Shown here: positions 17,257 through 26,015 of the stretch, piece by piece
How positions within the stretch are numbered: position 1 is the stretch's first letter
Layout: each line of letters opens with the position of its first letter
Assembly: GCF_042684665.1 (NCBI RefSeq)
Contig: NZ_JBHULY010000034.1
Span: 62,001 to 126,000, forward strand
Direction of reading: 5' to 3'
Origin: Jejuia rubra
Lineage (GTDB): Bacteria > Bacteroidota > Bacteroidia > Flavobacteriales > Flavobacteriaceae
Length of the DNA: 64,000 nt
Notes under the pieces: generated by a model
What the model saw: only the letters and a program-made list of their open reading frames with translations
Told to the model about the DNA's origin: nothing
Database searches by the model: none
Made by a program: the position numbers and the translations under genes

Positions 17257-18384
17257 TTAATTAGTCTTAGGTACAATTCTAAAGATGCCTTTTCCTTCCA
17301 CAGCGACGTAGACAAAACCATCTGGGGCTTGCTTTACATTCCTTAAACGGCCTATGCCTTCAAACAGTTTTTCCCGTTTTATCACTTTGTTTTCTTTAAG
17401 AATGAGGCGTTCCAAATATTCAAATTTTAAGGAACCCACCAAAAGATTGCCTTCCCAATCTGGATATTTATCTGAAGCAACAATAGCAAAACCACAGGGA
17501 GCGATGGACGGTACCCAATAAAATACCGGTTGTTCCATACCATCCTTTTCGGTGATGTCCGTAAACGTCGTGCCACTGTAATTGATGCCATAGGAAATCA
17601 CGGGCCACCCGAAATTTTTCCCTTTTTGTATGATGTTAATTTCATCGCCACCTTTGGGGCCATGCTCGTTGGTCCAAATTTCACCGGTAACGGGATGTTT
17701 TACCAAACCTTGGGGATTGCGATGCCCATAACTGTAGATAGCTTTTTTGGCATCAGTTTTATCAACAAATGGATTGTCCGATGGGATGCTACCATCGTCA
17801 TGCAATCTGTAAATTTTGCCACAATCGCGGGTGATGTCCTGTGGGTTAACATCGCGATTACCACGATCCCCAATAGAAAAATAAAGGTAGCCTTCGTTGT
17901 CAAAATCAATTCTTGACCCCCAATGTTGACCTTTTTTGGAATTTATTGCCGCTTTGTACAATACTTCTTGATTGGTCAAGCGTGTGCCTTCCAATTTGGC
18001 TCTCATGATGGCCGTGTTGCCACCGACACCTTCACCCTCAGTGGAAGCATAGGAAAAGTAAATCCAGCCGTTGGTTGAATAATCTGGGTGCAGTTTTATG
18101 TCCATAAAACCGCCCTGCCCCCTGACATAAATATCCGGTAGGCCTTCAATTTCTTTTTTTTGACCTCCTTTGAAATGAATGAGCGTTCCTGTTTTTTCAG
18201 AAATCAACATACTTCCGTCAGGCAAAAATTCCATGCCCCATGGGATATTTAAGCTGTCTACAACAATTTCGGTATCATAATTTAATGTTGCCGGAGCTTC
18301 TGCTTTAATCTCAGATTCGATTTGTTGTGCACAAGCATAGAGGGATATCGACAAGAAAATCAATACGATGTTTAACTGTTTCAT
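17257..18384 (-). CDS. PQQ-dependent sugar dehydrogenase family protein
   Basis: A 375-aa exported protein with a lipoprotein-like signal (IFLSISLYACAQQ). It has the six-bladed beta-propeller of soluble aldose/glucose dehydrogenases: PWGMEFLPDGSMLISEKTG, GQGGFMDIKLHPDYSTNGWIYFSYAS, HWGSRIDFDNEGYLYFSIGDRGNRD (the catalytic-His region), YGHRNPQGLVKHPVTGEIWTNEHGPKGGDEINIIQKGKNFGWPVISYGINY and a C-terminal VKQAPDGFVYVAVEGKGIFRI. The family oxidises sugars with PQQ, but members vary and PQQ use is inferred. It sits between a TonB receptor and a cytochrome c in one transcript. Confidence 0.88.
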   Translation of the reverse strand: MKQLNIVLIFLSISLYACAQQIESEIKAEAPATLNYDTEIVVDSLNIPWGMEFLPDGSMLISEKTGTLIHFKGGQKKEIEGLPDIYVRGQGGFMDIKLHPDYSTNGWIYFSYASTEGEGVGGNTAIMRAKLEGTRLTNQEVLYKAAINSKKGQHWGSRIDFDNEGYLYFSIGDRGNRDVNPQDITRDCGKIYRLHDDGSIPSDNPFVDKTDAKKAIYSYGHRNPQGLVKHPVTGEIWTNEHGPKGGDEINIIQKGKNFGWPVISYGINYSGTTFTDITEKDGMEQPVFYWVPSIAPCGFAIVASDKYPDWEGNLLVGSLKFEYLERLILKENKVIKREKLFEGIGRLRNVKQAPDGFVYVAVEGKGIFRIVPKTN

Positions 18385-18404
18385 TTCTGATGTAATTTAT
18401 ATGT

Positions 18405-20699
18405 CTAAAAGATATAACTAAAATTTATTCCTGAAAAATGATTTACAGGATTTCCGGGATAGTAATATCTCGGAAGGTTATTTCCAAAACTCGGAGCATT
18501 AATCAAAATTTGGGATGCATAATGTATGTCGAAGATATTGTTTATTCCACTGAAAACATTGATTTTTAAGCTTTTATTAAGGGTTTTAGCCCACCCTATT
18601 TTAAGGTTTACCAGTCCATAGCCTTCAGAGTATAGGTTGTTACTGTCGGTAATTGGCATTTTGCCGACGCCGATATAATTTATATTGCCATAAAAGCCCC
18701 AATCGGTGCTTGCCTGGATAACGGCGTTAAAGACATGCTTGGGCACGCCTGTTAAATCGTTGCCAGAAAAATTTTTGTCATCATCAACAAATGTTTTAAA
18801 AACATATCGATTTAAAGAATAGCTTGTAAACAGGTTAATGCGATATTTTGGGCGTTGGAGCAATTTGTAATTTAAAGTAGTCTCTAAGCCGTCATGCTGC
18901 GTTTTTCCCGCGTTAATGCCGATAAACTGATCTTCTGCTGTCCTTCGAGCTACTAAAAGATTTTTAATGTTCATGCGATAGACCGAAAGATTAAATTGAA
19001 GTCTATGGTTAAAAATTTCGCCTCTTGTACCAACTTCGAAATTCCATCCCGTTTCGGGTTTTAAATCTGTATTAATCTGGCCGTCGGGGAGCAATGTTTC
19101 GCCAAGGGATAAAGGCGAAAAACCATGACCAATATTTGAAAATACGCTCACATTTTTGCTCACCCTCTGGGATATGCCTAAAGTTGGCGAAAGGATAGTA
19201 TTGAAATTAAAATTTCCGGATTGGTCCGGATTGTCATTTGAAACAGGAAAGCGATCCTCTAAGTCATAGTTTGTTCGATTTAGATTTAATCCCATGGAAA
19301 CAATTAAATGTTGTGTTAGGTCAATATTGGCCTCGGCGAAAGCATTGAAATAGCCTCGATTTTCTTTGAAATCCGAAAGTTTGTCGCCTTGAACACTTCC
19401 GGTCTCGGGTGGAAAATCTTGGTATAAATTATCGAATGTTTTGTGGCTATAATTATCCTTAAAATATTCTCCTCCTATTGTCCAAGAAAAGGGTTTTATA
19501 CCCAGATTGGCATCACCCATTAGTCTTGTCCTGAATCCGAAAGCAACGGTATTTTCTTCTAAAATATTAAAGGGGCGAGGTTCAAATGCCTCCCTAAATG
19601 AGGTAAACACGCTGGTGATATACCGGAGTTTTGAGCTGAAGTTATGCATCCAAGTCAGGCCAAAAATGCCACGTTTTGCATCTTCAAACCCTTTGGCACT
19701 TTGCCATGTAAAGGCGGCCTTTTGAGGTTGATTCTCAAAATCATTTTGGTTTAATGAGCTGGGGATAAAAGCCTTAAGAGCGACGTAGCTTCCAAAGACC
19801 ATGAGTTCGTTGTTGGCATTAAGCTGATGGTTTGTGCTTAGGGTAAGGGTTTGTCGGTTGTATTTGTTATTTTCCCTAAAACCATCACTAGAGGTGTTGC
19901 TATAAATGGCTTTAAAATTATTGGTTTTAGTTGTTAGGTCTACATTCAGAATTCCTTTTAGGAGCCCGAAAGAGCCTATTTGAAGTTCGGAATTTATTTG
20001 TGATTCATTTAAATATGATGTATCGGATTTCAAGTGGATTACTCCTCCAAGTCCTGCGCCATAACTACTGGATGTTGCACCTTTGGTAATTTCTATTTTG
20101 GACAATGAGGCTAGTTCGAAATCTTCTATTGTAGTTTCCCCACTGCCATTTGTTAATGGAATATCATTGAAATACGCTCTAATTTTAGATGTCCCAAAAG
20201 GTGTTCTTGAGCCTATGCCACGTATAGTAATTCTATTGGTGTTCAGCGCACCATTTTGCATAAATACTCCCGGTGTTCGGTTTAGGATCGGGGCAAAATC
20301 GGTATGGTTGGACTGTTCGATGTCTTTGGCGCTTATAAGGTGGATCGCATTTGTGGATTCCATAAAAGCCTTCGGGATTTGATGCGCATTGACAATTACT
20401 TCATTTAGCAAAGCAGGGTCCCTGCTTAACTTTATTAGTGGCAAGGACTTGGGAGTAAGGGTAAACTGAAGTGAAATGTAGCCTTGTTTTCCAATTAAAT
20501 AAATTCCTGTTTTGGCTACTTTAAACCGACCTTCAGAGTCGGTTAAAACGGACGTTCCCGTTTTAATAAAAGTGATTTTTACGTCTTTTAGTGGCGTACT
20601 GTCTGAAGCGTCCACAACCTTGCCTTCAACCTGCGCAAATGTACCATAGGAAAGACAAAGAAATACATTTATTAAAAGGGTTCTGAGTAAGGGATTCAC
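18405..20699 (-). CDS. TonB-dependent outer-membrane receptor
   Basis: A 764-aa receptor with a signal peptide (to about residue 22). A CarboxypepD-regulatory-like domain follows (VEGKVVDASDSTPLKDVKITFIKTGTSVLTDSEGRFKV), then a plug domain (NEVIVNAHQIPKAFMESTNAIHLISAKDIEQ ... VFMQNGALNTNRITIRGIGSRTPFGTSKIRAYFNDIPLTNG ... IEITKGATSSSYGAGLGGVIHLKS) and a 22-strand-type barrel ending in Phe (FSGINFSYIF). No SusD partner is adjacent, so it is not a glycan SusC. The next gene, 20 bp on, is the PQQ-type dehydrogenase; import of PQQ or of a metal complex are the possibilities I consider. Confidence 0.92.
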   Translation of the reverse strand: MNPLLRTLLINVFLCLSYGTFAQVEGKVVDASDSTPLKDVKITFIKTGTSVLTDSEGRFKVAKTGIYLIGKQGYISLQFTLTPKSLPLIKLSRDPALLNEVIVNAHQIPKAFMESTNAIHLISAKDIEQSNHTDFAPILNRTPGVFMQNGALNTNRITIRGIGSRTPFGTSKIRAYFNDIPLTNGSGETTIEDFELASLSKIEITKGATSSSYGAGLGGVIHLKSDTSYLNESQINSELQIGSFGLLKGILNVDLTTKTNNFKAIYSNTSSDGFRENNKYNRQTLTLSTNHQLNANNELMVFGSYVALKAFIPSSLNQNDFENQPQKAAFTWQSAKGFEDAKRGIFGLTWMHNFSSKLRYITSVFTSFREAFEPRPFNILEENTVAFGFRTRLMGDANLGIKPFSWTIGGEYFKDNYSHKTFDNLYQDFPPETGSVQGDKLSDFKENRGYFNAFAEANIDLTQHLIVSMGLNLNRTNYDLEDRFPVSNDNPDQSGNFNFNTILSPTLGISQRVSKNVSVFSNIGHGFSPLSLGETLLPDGQINTDLKPETGWNFEVGTRGEIFNHRLQFNLSVYRMNIKNLLVARRTAEDQFIGINAGKTQHDGLETTLNYKLLQRPKYRINLFTSYSLNRYVFKTFVDDDKNFSGNDLTGVPKHVFNAVIQASTDWGFYGNINYIGVGKMPITDSNNLYSEGYGLVNLKIGWAKTLNKSLKINVFSGINNIFDIHYASQILINAPSFGNNLPRYYYPGNPVNHFSGINFSYIF

Positions 20700-20769
20700 A
20701 AAGGCAAATTAACTAAAAATAAGAATAAACCCGTTAGGTTAAGGATGATTCCTAATGCAAAATAGCGCA

Positions 20770-21732
20770 TTAATTCACCACATTTTGAGGTTTGCCATTT
20801 AGGTAAGCCTTTAAGTTTTCAACTGTGGTCATCATTAAACGTTGTCTGGCTTCTTTAGACGCCCAGGCAATGTGTGGCGTGATAATACAATTTTCAGTCT
20901 GCAATAAAGGATTGTCTTTTTTCATGGGTTCTTCCGAAATCACATCAAGGGCAGCTCCAGCTAGTGTGCCGGTGTTTAGTGCATCTGCCAAATCCTTTTC
21001 AACGACTAATGGGCCTCGGGCGGTATTGATTAAAAAGGCACTTTGTTTCATTTTCGAAATTGTTTCTTTTTTGATAATGCCTTTTGTTTCAGTCGTTAAA
21101 GGACTATGCAAACTCACAAAATCGGAGTCCTGCAATAATTCGTTAAGCGAAACAAATTTCAAGCTTTCATTTTCATATTCGCTATAAATTGTACGATTGT
21201 ATACTAAAATTTTCATCCCAAAAGCCTGAGCCAATTTAGCTGTGGCCTTGGCTATTTTGCCAAAACCAATTAAACCCAATGTTTTTCCTGACAATTCTAT
21301 CAAAGGATAATTCCAATAGGAAAAATCTTGGCTTTTGACCCAATCCCCATTCTTAACTGAGGTATTATGGTCGCCAATATGATGACATAATTCCAACATC
21401 AAAGCCATTGTAAATTGTGCTACAGCTGAAGAGCTGTAGTCGGGAACATTGGTGACGGTTATTCCTAATTTTCGGGCGGTGTCAATATCTACTATATTAT
21501 ATCCAGTAGCTAAAACACCAATATATTTTACCGACGGCACTTGTGAGAGAATATTCGAGTTCAAGGGGGTTTTATTGGTGAAAATAATTTCGGCATCACC
21601 AATATTTTCAATAACAGCATCATCATTATAAAGGGTTCTGTCAAAAACATTGATATCTCCAAATTGAGCTATGCCGTCCCAGTTTAAATCACCCGGATTT
21701 AAAGTATATCCGTCTAGTACTACTATTTTCAT
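20770..21732 (-). CDS. D-2-hydroxyacid dehydrogenase, NAD dependent
   Basis: A 320-aa member of the D-isomer 2-hydroxyacid dehydrogenase family (glycerate dehydrogenase-like). The Rossmann domain carries TLGLIGFGKIAKATAKLAQAFGM (GxGxxA at 156-161). The catalytic triad is Arg239 (LINTARGPLVVE), Glu268 (ALDVISEEPM) and His287 (CIITPHIAWAS). It would reduce a 2-keto acid such as hydroxypyruvate or glyoxylate; the exact substrate cannot be read from the sequence. It lies 70 bp upstream of the TonB receptor on the same strand. Confidence 0.92.
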   Translation of the reverse strand: MKIVVLDGYTLNPGDLNWDGIAQFGDINVFDRTLYNDDAVIENIGDAEIIFTNKTPLNSNILSQVPSVKYIGVLATGYNIVDIDTARKLGITVTNVPDYSSSAVAQFTMALMLELCHHIGDHNTSVKNGDWVKSQDFSYWNYPLIELSGKTLGLIGFGKIAKATAKLAQAFGMKILVYNRTIYSEYENESLKFVSLNELLQDSDFVSLHSPLTTETKGIIKKETISKMKQSAFLINTARGPLVVEKDLADALNTGTLAGAALDVISEEPMKKDNPLLQTENCIITPHIAWASKEARQRLMMTTVENLKAYLNGKPQNVVN

Positions 21733-22022
21733 GAATCAAATTTTGTTCATAAAGATACTATTTGAAATTAAGCATGGAGTTAGAAGATTACATTATTATT
21801 TTAGTTTTCTGAAAAAAGAGGGTGTCCTTCTAAATTTATTCGAATTTGGCTACGCTTGTTATTTTGAATTCCGAGTTTACAGATTTATGTTTAACCAGAA
21901 GTCAACTAAAATAGGTGCAAAAAGCGTTATTTTAGTTATTTATTTTGCCAGAAACCACAAGGTTTTAGAAGTTATAAGAAACTAACTATTGAAAGTGTTG
22001 ATGATCTGTTTGGTTTAAACAA
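21733..22022. other. AT-rich gap, no convincing gene; one hairpin
   Basis: 290 bp with no ORF that looks coding. The final part (AAACTAACTATTGAAAGTGTTGATGATCTGTTTGGTTTAAAC) translates in one frame as KLTIESVDDLFGLN, which could be a gene remnant, but the upstream frame is broken by stops. A 10-bp perfect inverted repeat (AACTAAAATA/TATTTTAGTT) lies at 21904-21937. Confidence 0.4.
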
Positions 22023-22490
22023 TTAATCTACTCTAATATAGTTTTCAGCATAAACGTAGTCTCCTAAACTATCTACTATAATTTGAGAATATCTATCTTC
22101 TGAAATATTAATCTTAAAGATCCACTTATTACGTGTTTTTAATTGCTCATTTACAGGTTTAGAACCATAATCTAATGTTTCAGTTAAAATACCGTCTTTA
22201 TAGGTATAATCTCCTACTCCAAACCAATCTAGAGAATCCCAAGCTCGTAGTTTGCTCCACATGACCTTGCTTTTAGAAAACATTTTTCTTTGTTTTAACT
22301 TGCTAGAGGGTCTGATGGTGTCAAAAGTTTCTCCCCCATAATTTACATAACTATCTATTTCCCAAACTCCCTCTAGAGTGTATTCCTTATTTGCTTCTTG
22401 TTCTGTTGTTTCCAGATTAGTTTGCTTGTCTGAATTGTTGCAACTAGTAAATATTAGAACAGCTGCAATAAAATATAGATATTTTTTCAT
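22023..22490 (-). CDS. Hypothetical lipoprotein, possibly lipocalin-like
   Basis: A 155-aa protein with a clear lipoprotein signal (YLYFIAAVLIFTSCNNSDK, acylated Cys near residue 17). The body begins YTLEGVWEIDSYVNYGGETFDTI, a pattern (GxW near the start of a beta-rich domain) shared with small lipocalin-like proteins, and ends in short beta-like stretches. No close family is recognised and the lipocalin idea rests only on this pattern. The gene stands alone, with AT-rich gaps on both sides. Confidence 0.7.
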   Translation of the reverse strand: MKKYLYFIAAVLIFTSCNNSDKQTNLETTEQEANKEYTLEGVWEIDSYVNYGGETFDTIRPSSKLKQRKMFSKSKVMWSKLRAWDSLDWFGVGDYTYKDGILTETLDYGSKPVNEQLKTRNKWIFKINISEDRYSQIIVDSLGDYVYAENYIRVD

Positions 22491-22607
22491 GATGATAAAG
22501 TTTAGTTTGTAATCAACAAGTTACGAAAAAGAAAACAGGTATAAAAAAATATTATTGAGCTATTATTTGTGTTAATAACTTCCATGTAAGGTTTGCGCCA
22601 AAAATTC

Positions 22608-22615
22608 TACTTTTG
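22608..22615 (+). promoter_or_regulatory. Candidate flavobacterial -7 element for trxB
   Basis: TACTTTTG matches the Bacteroidota -7 consensus TANNTTTG. It lies 21 bp before the trxB ATG, which would give a leader of about 15 nt. I find no TTG at the usual -33 spacing. Confidence 0.5.
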
Positions 22616-22636
22616 TTCTACTAAATTGATAAGATT

Positions 22637-23617
22637 ATGGCAGAAGATATAGAAAGAGTAAAATGTTTGATTATAGGATCGGGTCCTGCAGGTTATACCG
22701 CGGCAATTTATGCGGCGCGGGCCAATATGAAACCTGTATTATACCAAGGAACGCAACCCGGCGGGCAGTTGACTACGACCAATGACGTGGAGAATTTTCC
22801 TGGATACCCCGATGGAATTACAGGGCCGGAAATGATGTTACAATTACAGGCTCAGGCGCAACGTTTTGAGACGGACGTAAGAGATGGCTGGGTGACCAAA
22901 GTTGATTTTTCCGGGGACATCCATAAAGCTTGGGTGAATGACACCAAGGAAATTCATGCCGATACCATCATTATCTCAACAGGAGCTTCAGCAAAATATT
23001 TAGGTTTGGAGTCAGAACAAAAATATTTGAAGCTTGGAGGTGGCGTTTCTGCATGTGCGGTGTGTGATGGATTCTTTTATAGAAATCAGGAAGTAGTGAT
23101 TGTTGGTGCTGGGGATTCAGCCTGTGAGGAAGCGCATTATTTATCTAAGCTTTGTAAAAAAGTAACGATGTTGGTAAGACGTGATGAGTTTAGGGCTTCG
23201 AAAATTATGGAAGCACGCGTTAGAAATACCGAAAACATTGAGATTTTGTTCAATACAGAAACGGATGAGGTTTTAGGTGACGGACAAGTCGTAACGGGTG
23301 TTCGAGTATTTAATAACAAGACTGATGAAAAATTTGAAATTCCGGCTACTGGATTTTTCGTGGCGATTGGGCACAAACCAAACACTGATATATTCAAGGA
23401 TTATCTGGATTTGGATGAAACAGGATATATTATCAACGTTCCGGGTACATCAAAAACCAATGTAGAAGGGGTTTTTGTTTCAGGTGATGCGGCAGACCAT
23501 GTTTACCGTCAAGCTGTAACAGCCGCAGGAACTGGCTGTATGGCCGCTCTAGATGCCGAGCGATACTTGGCAGCCAAAGACACTACCTTTGAAGTTTCTA
23601 CTTCTACTTATAATTAA
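22637..23617 (+). CDS. trxB: Thioredoxin-disulfide reductase
   Basis: A 326-aa flavoprotein that reduces thioredoxin with NADPH. FAD binding is shown by GSGPAGYTAAIYAARAN (residues 14-30). The redox pair is Cys140 and Cys143 in SACAVCDGFFYRN; the NADPH site is GAGDSACEEA (157-166). GVFVSGDAADHVYRQAVTAAGTGCMAALDAERYL is the C-terminal FAD block. The length fits the low-molecular-weight class. It has its own promoter and is followed by a hairpin terminator and tRNA-Pro, so it is probably monocistronic. Confidence 0.96.
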   Translation: MAEDIERVKCLIIGSGPAGYTAAIYAARANMKPVLYQGTQPGGQLTTTNDVENFPGYPDGITGPEMMLQLQAQAQRFETDVRDGWVTKVDFSGDIHKAWVNDTKEIHADTIIISTGASAKYLGLESEQKYLKLGGGVSACAVCDGFFYRNQEVVIVGAGDSACEEAHYLSKLCKKVTMLVRRDEFRASKIMEARVRNTENIEILFNTETDEVLGDGQVVTGVRVFNNKTDEKFEIPATGFFVAIGHKPNTDIFKDYLDLDETGYIINVPGTSKTNVEGVFVSGDAADHVYRQAVTAAGTGCMAALDAERYLAAKDTTFEVSTSTYN

Positions 23618-23634
23618 TAAATTAATATTATTAG

Positions 23635-23667
23635 CAAAGGCCAAAGTTTTAATTGCTTTGGCTTTTG
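23635..23667 (+). terminator. Hairpin terminator after trxB
   Basis: CAAAGGCCAAAG pairs with CTTTGGCTTTTG around a loop TTTTAATTG; the stem has one bulge and is followed by a T-rich tract. Confidence 0.6.
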
Positions 23668-23711
23668 TTATTATTTAAAAATATGTTTTCTTTGAAAACT
23701 ATTTTTAGAAT

Positions 23712-23786
23712 CGGGATGTGGCGCAGTCCGGTTAGCGTACACGGCTGGGGGCCGTGTGGTCGCAGGTTCAAATCCTGTCATCCCGA
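23712..23786 (+). tRNA. tRNA-Pro (anticodon GGG)
   Basis: A 75-nt cloverleaf. The acceptor stem CGGGATG (23712-23718) pairs perfectly with CATCCCG (23779-23785), with discriminator A at 23786. The anticodon stem CACGG/CCGTG encloses the loop CTGGGGG, giving anticodon GGG for codon CCC. The T arm is GCAGG-TTCAAAT-CCTGT. CCA is not encoded. The last bases recur 134 bp downstream. Confidence 0.95.
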
Positions 23787-23903
23787 CAATCTAAAGCGGA
23801 AAACTTGTGTAGAAAGTTTACTTTTTTAAGCAGGTTTTTTGCTTTAGATATAAATTAAAGCAACGCTTTAATGTGCAACAAATGCGATGTAAATGGATTA
23901 TTA
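23787..23903. other. Spacer between tRNA-Pro and the copy of its 3' end
   Basis: 117 bp without a gene. It contains two perfect inverted repeats: ATCTAAAGC with GCTTTAGAT, and the compact ATTAAAGC-AAC-GCTTTAAT. No recombinase ORF is present. Confidence 0.5.
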
Positions 23904-23921
23904 AAATCCTGTCATCCCGAC
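23904..23921 (+). repeat. Exact 18-bp copy of the tRNA-Pro 3' end
   Basis: AAATCCTGTCATCCCGAC at 23904-23921 repeats 23770-23787 exactly. It covers part of the T arm, the 3' acceptor strand, the discriminator and one base beyond. The remainder of a tRNA is missing, so it is either an att-type duplication or the stump of a second tRNA-Pro. Confidence 0.85.
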
Positions 23922-23929
23922 TAAATATA

Positions 23930-23957
23930 AAAACCATTCATAAAATGAATGGTTTTT
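23930..23957. terminator. Hairpin terminator
   Basis: AAACCATTCA and TGAATGGTTT form a 10-bp perfect stem with a short AT loop, followed by a run of T. It lies between the tRNA region and the convergent DUF2807 gene and could serve both strands. Confidence 0.7.
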
Positions 23958-23993
23958 TACTTTTAAATAGAGAAATTTAAGTGGCATGTTTTT

Positions 23994-24830
23994 TTACTTC
24001 ACCTTTTTTTGAAGTTTAGTGGTATCCGTCAAGCTGTTAATGGTTATTTTAGGATTTTGATATAAGTAGATGGAACTTGTCCCAGTGGCATCAATAGTGA
24101 TATCCTTAACGACCTCTAGGTAAGCTTCGCTCGAAATATTGCAAGCCACTTTACACGAATTTATTGTGAAATTTTTTCCCTGAAATTGGGCATTGTTGTC
24201 TAGCTCCAGCTCCGCAGAATCGCAGTTTCCTTCAATCTCGGCACTGGTCCTCTCCAAAAGTAGAGCGGTAACTTTAGGGGCGTTGATTAAGGCTTCAAGT
24301 TTTCCCGTGCCTCGCATGCTAACAACGCAGGTATCAGCAGTAAGGTTTAACTTCACTTTTGCTTTACCGGCACTTTCAAAGTTGAAATTATCTGTTTTGA
24401 TAGTCAGTGCTACTTTTGAATCGCCCTTGGTATTCAATGTGCCGTTTAACAGTTCAAGGGGTGTCAGTCCGTTAATTTCAGAATTATCAGTAGTTTCAAT
24501 ATGCTTGAGGGTTTCGTCATAGCTAACTGTAATATTCAGCTTTTTTTTAGAAGTGATGCGCTTTAGCTTATCAAAAGAAAGCACACCATTTTTTACGTTG
24601 AATTGAATGACCTCGTGCAAGTTTTCATCAGCTTCAATCTCAACCGATGGTGTTCGATTGTATATGATATCAATTTCAAAATCTTCATCTAAAGCAATGG
24701 TATGAAAAGCATCAATTTCCGTGTTTACAATACTTAAAATGCGATTGCCCTTTATTTTTTCAAGGCTTTGGGCATGGAAAATTGCAATGGAGAATAAAGT
24801 AAAAATGAGCGTATAATATGATTTTTTCAT
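23994..24830 (-). CDS. Head-GIN (DUF2807) domain protein, exported
   Basis: The start is placed at MKKSYYTLIFTLFSIAIFHAQ (24830), a clean signal peptide, although the frame extends 14 codons further upstream. The 278-aa product has the DUF2807 pattern of a parallel beta structure: AFHTIALDEDFEIDIIYNRTPSVEIEADENLHEVIQFNVKNGVLSFDKL and later short strands (SAEIEGNCDSAELELDNNAQFQGKNFTINS). These proteins are thought to be adhesin- or scaffold-like; no activity is proven. A hairpin terminator lies between this gene and the related gene at 25164, so it may be transcribed on its own. Confidence 0.82.
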   Translation of the reverse strand: MKKSYYTLIFTLFSIAIFHAQSLEKIKGNRILSIVNTEIDAFHTIALDEDFEIDIIYNRTPSVEIEADENLHEVIQFNVKNGVLSFDKLKRITSKKKLNITVSYDETLKHIETTDNSEINGLTPLELLNGTLNTKGDSKVALTIKTDNFNFESAGKAKVKLNLTADTCVVSMRGTGKLEALINAPKVTALLLERTSAEIEGNCDSAELELDNNAQFQGKNFTINSCKVACNISSEAYLEVVKDITIDATGTSSIYLYQNPKITINSLTDTTKLQKKVK

Positions 24831-24918
24831 TTTTAATGTTGGATTAATAATTAACGGGTTGGTTAAACACAATATTAGGACACGTAAAAGGAAAAAGCGT
24901 CACATTCAAAGATATGCA

Positions 24919-24954
24919 AAAACCACCCCAAACAATTGTGTTTGAAGTGGTTTT
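24919..24954 (-). terminator. Hairpin terminator between the two DUF2807 genes
   Basis: AAAACCAC pairs with GTGGTTTT, with an inner stem CAAACA/TGTTTG. On the minus strand the stem is followed by five T. It would end the PadR-PspC-DUF2807 transcript. Confidence 0.55.
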
Positions 24955-25068
24955 CGACAATAAAAATTTTCTTGAACCGAACTATTCCTGTGGTGGAGAG
25001 TTGTCAGAATGTTTTTTTGGTTTTACGTTTCGGATCCTAAAGTCGAAATTTTGTTATTTGGATTCCCG

Positions 25069-25086
25069 TCCCGATAGCTATCGGGA
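25069..25086. repeat. Perfect 18-bp palindrome TCCCGATAGCTATCGGGA
   Basis: The same palindrome is at 29781-29798, and a version with AC at the centre is at 62195-62212. All are intergenic. It is a dispersed palindrome family of this genome. Confidence 0.8.
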
Positions 25087-25163
25087 TCACGGGAATGACA
25101 ATTTCATAGGAAACCCCGACGCAGAGCGTCGAGGAATTCTTTTCAATTAATGGGTGCTAGTTG

Positions 25164-25889
25164 TTATTTTTTTCGGATACTTCCAGCTGAATTTTTATTG
25201 GCATCCACTTTCTTTGGGTTACCATAATATCGAATGTCGCCACCGCTGTTGGCATTGGCAATTAATTCTTTGGAAGTGTTCACTGTGATGCCTGCTCCGC
25301 TCGTTGCCTTTACGTTGGAGGATTCTGCAATTAAGTCCCCCGCCTTTATGTCACTACCGCTAGTTGCTGTAGCAGTCAGTTTCACGGTCTTTCCCGAAAT
25401 TTTTTGATTGCTTCCGCTGGTCGATTCACAATTTAATGTTTGTGTATCCACACTTACTTTCATATCACTTCCACTAGTGGAACGCAAACTTAGGCTTTCC
25501 GCAGAAATGGTATTAGTGGAGTATATATCACTGCCACTCGTACTAATAAGGCTGGTAACATCCTTAAAGTGCACATTAACTTGTTTAGTGGCTCTGCCAA
25601 TATTCTCAGAAGTATGAATCTTTAAAACCCCATTTTTTATTTCCGTTTCAATAAGGCCCATGACATTTTCATCGGCCTCAACAATTATTTTTTCGCTGTT
25701 GCCTTGAGTGATGTAAACGTCCAAGCCTTCAGTAGCTTTTATGCTGTTGAAAGATTCTGTAACGTTTCTGGTTTCCGTAATGACGTTGCCGTTACCGGTA
25801 ACTCCGGGGTTGAGGTTGATGTCGAAATTGCATGAAAATAAGCTAAGGCTTAATACAGATGCGATAATGATTTTGATTAGTGTTGTCAT
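25164..25889 (-). CDS. Head-GIN (DUF2807) domain lipoprotein
   Basis: A 241-aa lipoprotein (LSLSLFSCNFDIN, acylated Cys near residue 20). It has the DUF2807 start VTESFNSIKATEGLDVYITQGNSEKIIVEADENVMGLIETEIKNGVLKIHTSENIG. A regular beta-helix-like array follows in which TSGSD recurs about every 17-20 residues (LISTSGSDIYS, LRSTSGSDMKV, ESTSGSNQKI, ATSGSDIKA, ATSGAGITV). It ends in GSIRKK. It lies 126 bp after the PspC gene on the same strand and is probably part of the PadR-controlled unit. Confidence 0.85.
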   Translation of the reverse strand: MTTLIKIIIASVLSLSLFSCNFDINLNPGVTGNGNVITETRNVTESFNSIKATEGLDVYITQGNSEKIIVEADENVMGLIETEIKNGVLKIHTSENIGRATKQVNVHFKDVTSLISTSGSDIYSTNTISAESLSLRSTSGSDMKVSVDTQTLNCESTSGSNQKISGKTVKLTATATSGSDIKAGDLIAESSNVKATSGAGITVNTSKELIANANSGGDIRYYGNPKKVDANKNSAGSIRKK

Positions 25890-26015
25890 GATTGTTCGTT
25901 TTTTGACCCTTCGACTACGCTTAGGGCATGTTGATGAATATGTTGCAAATATGCTTTGATTTAAATTTGATAAATAATTTAGGTGACCGAATTGTAATTA
26001 TATATAGATGAATTG

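Noticed and set aside
21671..21985. Open frame of 104 codons on the plus strand
   Set aside because: It starts antisense to the 2-hydroxyacid dehydrogenase and continues in an AT-rich gap; no recognisable motif or start context.
23787..23921. A second complete tRNA-Pro gene
   Set aside because: Only the last 17-18 bases of a tRNA are present; no acceptor 5' strand, D arm or anticodon arm can be built upstream.
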